Shown in pieces: positions 35,700-38,032 of a DNA stretch of 38,032 nt. A program made the translations under genes and the position numbers. The DNA lies in assembly GCA_016199675.1 (NCBI GenBank), contig JACQGE010000045.1, forward strand, positions 1-38,032. The letters are read 5' to 3'. The notes under the pieces are model-generated. The model searched no databases and had not been told where the DNA came from. It saw only the letters and a list, made by a program, of their open reading frames with translations. This stretch comes from Acidobacteriota bacterium. Lineage in GTDB: Bacteria; Acidobacteriota; Terriglobia; 2-12-FULL-54-10. Positions within the stretch are counted from its first letter, which is position 1. Each line of letters begins with the position of its first letter.

Positions 35700-37307
35700 A
35701 TGCAGCAAGAAGGCTGGAATCCCAGTTCATATGGAATGGAAGAGCATGGCATTTACAATGCAAAATCGGTCTACTGGAACCTTCCTTCTGCGGCTCTCTA
35801 CGAACACGCCATCCGGCGGAAGGAAGGAGAGGTTGCCCACCTTGGACCTCTCGTGGTGAACACCGGGCGGTACACGGGCCGCTCACCGAACGACAAATTT
35901 ATTGTGCAGGAACCGGGCAGCGAGGACCACATCTGGTGGGGACCTGTCAACCGTCCATTTGAAGCGGAACAGTTTGACCGGATTTATCAGCGCGTCCTAG
36001 CTTTCCTGCAAGGCCGTGAATTGTTCGTGCAAGACTGTTTTGTAGGCGCTGATCCCAGCTACCGAAAGCCCCTCCGCGTGATTACGGAGCTGGCCTGGCA
36101 TAGTCTATTTTCCCGCAACATGTTCGTCCGACCGGACTGGTCCAAGGTCCACCAGCACGTTCCGGAATACACGATCATCTCCGTTCCCAATTTTCATGCC
36201 GTTCCGGCGCTGGATGGGACGCGGTCGGAAGCTTTTATCTTGGTGCACTTTGGCAAGAAGCTGGTGCTCATCGGCGGGACCAGTTATGCGGGGGAGATCA
36301 AAAAATCGGTGTTCACCATTATGAACTATTGCCTGCCGCTGGAAAATATTTTTTCGATGCATTGTTCGGCAAACATTGGCTCGGAACAGGACACAGCCAT
36401 TTTCTTCGGGCTCTCGGGAACCGGCAAAACCACGCTGTCCACCGATCCGGAGCGGCGCCTGATCGGCGACGATGAGCACGGCTGGAGCGATCGCGGGGTC
36501 TTCAATTTTGAAGGCGGCTGCTATGCCAAAGTGATCCGGCTTTCTCGCGAAGCAGAGCCGCAAATTTATGAAACGACGCGGCGCTTCGGAACTGTGCTGG
36601 AAAATGTGGTAATGGATCCCATTACGCGCCGGCTGAACCTGGACGACGATTCCTTTACGGAAAACACACGCGGCTGCTATCCGCTCACCCACATCGAAAA
36701 TGTGGAAGTTTCCGGGATGGGCGGGCATCCCCGAAATGTGATCATGCTTACAGCGGATGCTTTCGGGGTGATGCCTCCGATATCGAAATTAACCCCGGAA
36801 CAGGCCATGTATCATTTTCTTTCCGGCTATACCGCCAAAGTGGCTGGAACTGAACGGGGGATGGGCAACGAACCTCAGGCCACTTTCAGCACCTGTTTTG
36901 GAGCGCCTTTCATGGTGCTGAAACCTTCGGTGTACGCCAATCTGTTGCGGGACAAAATTTCCCAGCATGGAGCCAACTGCTGGTTGGTCAATACGGGATG
37001 GAGCGGAGGGCCCTTTGGGATAGGGAAACGCGTTCCCATTGCCTATACGCGAGCCATGATTCGCTCGATTTTGAGCGGCAAGTTGGCATCGGTTCCCACG
37101 CGGCCCGATCCGATTTTTGGGCTTCATATTCCAGAGTCCTGCGAAGAGGTTCCCTCCGAGACCCTCTGGCCTAGCCGAACTTGGAAAGATCCTGCGGAAT
37201 ACGAAGCCAAAGCGAGAGAATTGGCCAAGCGGTTTGAGAAGAACTTTGAATCGTTCTCGTCTACCGTTTCTCAAGAGGTCTGTTCCAGCGGACCACGAGT
37301 GAAATAA
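35700..37307 (+). CDS. pckA: Phosphoenolpyruvate carboxykinase (ATP)
   Basis: The protein has 535 residues, standard for the ATP class. The kinase loop GLSGTGKTTLS (237-247) and GDDEHGW (256-262) are intact. NTGRYTGRSPNDKFIV (54-69) is the oxaloacetate-side motif, and TSYAGEIKKSVF and FSTCFGAPF are conserved. It converts oxaloacetate plus ATP to PEP, the first committed step of gluconeogenesis, and fits with the glyoxylate genes at 14021-17114. GAGGAG eight bases before the ATG supports the start. The 217-bp upstream region contains no gene and no promoter I could assign with confidence. Confidence 0.97.
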   Translation: MQQEGWNPSSYGMEEHGIYNAKSVYWNLPSAALYEHAIRRKEGEVAHLGPLVVNTGRYTGRSPNDKFIVQEPGSEDHIWWGPVNRPFEAEQFDRIYQRVLAFLQGRELFVQDCFVGADPSYRKPLRVITELAWHSLFSRNMFVRPDWSKVHQHVPEYTIISVPNFHAVPALDGTRSEAFILVHFGKKLVLIGGTSYAGEIKKSVFTIMNYCLPLENIFSMHCSANIGSEQDTAIFFGLSGTGKTTLSTDPERRLIGDDEHGWSDRGVFNFEGGCYAKVIRLSREAEPQIYETTRRFGTVLENVVMDPITRRLNLDDDSFTENTRGCYPLTHIENVEVSGMGGHPRNVIMLTADAFGVMPPISKLTPEQAMYHFLSGYTAKVAGTERGMGNEPQATFSTCFGAPFMVLKPSVYANLLRDKISQHGANCWLVNTGWSGGPFGIGKRVPIAYTRAMIRSILSGKLASVPTRPDPIFGLHIPESCEEVPSETLWPSRTWKDPAEYEAKARELAKRFEKNFESFSSTVSQEVCSSGPRVK

Positions 37308-37432
37308 TCCGCCTTTCCTGAAGAAACTTCTTCGTTACAAGGACCTTTCTTGTTCCAAATGATTATTTGAACATCCTCTAGGGAGCAACAGAATTCCCAT
37401 GGATGGCATCCTATAATTGGAGGACTAGATTC

Positions 37433-37798
37433 ATGAGATGCCCGCAAAAGGGGATTGGTATTTTTTCCGGCATGCTGGGATTTCTTTTGATGGGAGGATT
37501 CGTCCTGGAAAGTAGCTCCCAGGAGAGAGACACAACCGGTGAGCAGTTCGCAGGCAAATTGGTGCGCGTGGTGGCTATTGGAGGGGAAACCACGGGATGG
37601 GCAGTTCGGCTGGATTCCGAACGCCAAATTGGGGACACAACCATTCGTCAGGTGGAAGTTGATTCTGGGCCGAGCCAGATTAGCTTGGAATCCTTCCAAG
37701 ATAAGCGAGTGGAAATAACCGGCACGCTGACATGGCGGCGGGGTGTGGAGAGAAAGAAGTACCCGGTCGTCATTCTCGAAACGATTCGCGAATTGTGA
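37433..37798 (+). CDS. Small secreted protein of unknown function
   Basis: The protein has 121 residues. The N-terminus is a signal peptide or membrane anchor (GIGIFSGMLGFLLMGGFVLESSSQ). The mature ~95 residues are beta-rich (LVRVVAIGGETTGWAVRLD, DKRVEITGTLTWRRGVERKKYPVVILETI), and the end has the look of an OB-fold-like domain, but I cannot assign a family. GGAGGA eight bases upstream fixes ATG 37433 over the ATG at 37403. It lies between pckA and tRNA-Pro. No cysteines or catalytic motif are visible in the mature part. Confidence 0.65.
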   Translation: MRCPQKGIGIFSGMLGFLLMGGFVLESSSQERDTTGEQFAGKLVRVVAIGGETTGWAVRLDSERQIGDTTIRQVEVDSGPSQISLESFQDKRVEITGTLTWRRGVERKKYPVVILETIREL

Positions 37799-37841
37799 AA
37801 GAAATCAACAACGATAAGAATTTCTCATTGGCAGCCGTTGG

Positions 37842-37871
37842 TTGACAAATCTGCAAGTTCGGACATACACT
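37842..37871 (+). promoter_or_regulatory. Sigma70-type promoter of tRNA-Pro
   Basis: TTGACA (perfect -35), an 18-bp spacer and TACACT (4/6) lie about 55 bp upstream of the tRNA gene and in its direction. No G/C-rich discriminator is obvious. Confidence 0.6.
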
Positions 37872-37926
37872 AGCTGTAACAAATTTTCAAAGCGTATTAT
37901 TTTCCGGCCATTGCAAAGGTTGGTAT

Positions 37927-38000
37927 CGGGGCGTGGCTCAGCCTGGTAGAGCACCGGCCTTGGGCGCCGGGGGTCGTGGGTTCGAATCCCGCCGCCCCGA
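37927..38000 (+). tRNA. tRNA-Pro (UGG)
   Basis: A complete 74-nt cloverleaf. The acceptor stem CGGGGCG pairs perfectly with CGCCCCG, with the C1-G72 pair typical of bacterial tRNA-Pro and discriminator A at 38000. The D arm is GCTC...GAGC. The anticodon stem CCGGC/GCCGG encloses CTTGGGC, giving anticodon TGG. The T arm GTGGG-TTCGAAT-CCCGC is intact. CCA is not encoded (TCTTTT follows), so it must be added by a nucleotidyltransferase such as the one at 1601-2944. Confidence 0.95.
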
Positions 38001-38032
38001 TCTTTTCTTGGTTTGCGATGGGGCCCCACCCC

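Noticed and set aside
37412-37417. TATAAT box upstream of the small secreted protein
   Set aside because: The nearest -35-like TTGAAC is 39 bp upstream and the box almost touches the ribosome site.
37805-38029. 74-codon open frame antisense to tRNA-Pro (GIRTHDPR-type product)
   Set aside because: Translation of the reverse strand of a tRNA gives this well-known spurious peptide. The tRNA explains the sequence.

Overview
The window (38,032 bp, moderately GC-rich) looks like ordinary chromosome of a member of the Acidobacteriota. The best taxonomic pointer is the secreted subtilase at 19495-22548, whose C-terminus matches the TIGR03437 domain known mainly from Solibacter-type Acidobacteria. 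The gene order, the palindromic intergenic repeats and the HPF/release-factor genes fit that placement, but no rRNA is present to confirm it. I see no phage, insertion sequence, integrase or CRISPR array.

Layout, left to right. Positions 39-7511 are leftward housekeeping genes: a GT9-like glycosyltransferase, a CCA-adding-type nucleotidyltransferase and DNA polymerase IV (dinB), joined by two ATGA stop/start overlaps, then prmC and RNase R. A rightward OFA-type MFS transporter follows (7686-8921). Then come leftward folK, ruvB and ruvA (8951-11137, with a good sigma70 promoter at 11230-11257), glnA (11483-12814) and a secreted orphan protein. Positions 14021-17114 carry the glyoxylate shunt, aceB then aceA, behind an AT-rich control region. 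After these are a small membrane protein and a tandem two-domain hemerythrin-like protein. Positions 18873-27182 are again leftward: a DUF507 protein, the subtilase, a ZIP metal transporter, a divergent YchF-like P-loop protein, fabH, an M20 peptidase and a small zinc-ribbon protein. truA (27369-28160) is leftward.

From 28363 everything runs rightward: a DUF2203 protein, thiC, a DUF697-like protein whose N-terminal GTPase-like half has no P-loop, a protein joining a ribosome hibernation factor (HPF/RaiA) domain to sigma-70-like regions, and a bacterial eRF1-like (baeRF) protein with GGN where eRF1 has GGQ. An ACT-domain malic enzyme, ATP-dependent PEP carboxykinase (pckA), a small secreted protein and tRNA-Pro(UGG) close the window.

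Two functional themes stand out. First, aceB, aceA, malic enzyme and pckA together give the glyoxylate bypass plus C4-to-C3 gluconeogenic exits, as expected for growth on acetate or fatty acids. Second, translation factors are frequent (prmC, cca, truA, YchF-like, HPF-sigma, baeRF, tRNA-Pro). The least ordinary piece is the 30409-33795 trio, which I propose as a ribosome hibernation/rescue module with a possible link to transcription. Intergenic space carries several small repeats, including a palindrome pair whose arms have changed in a compensatory way.
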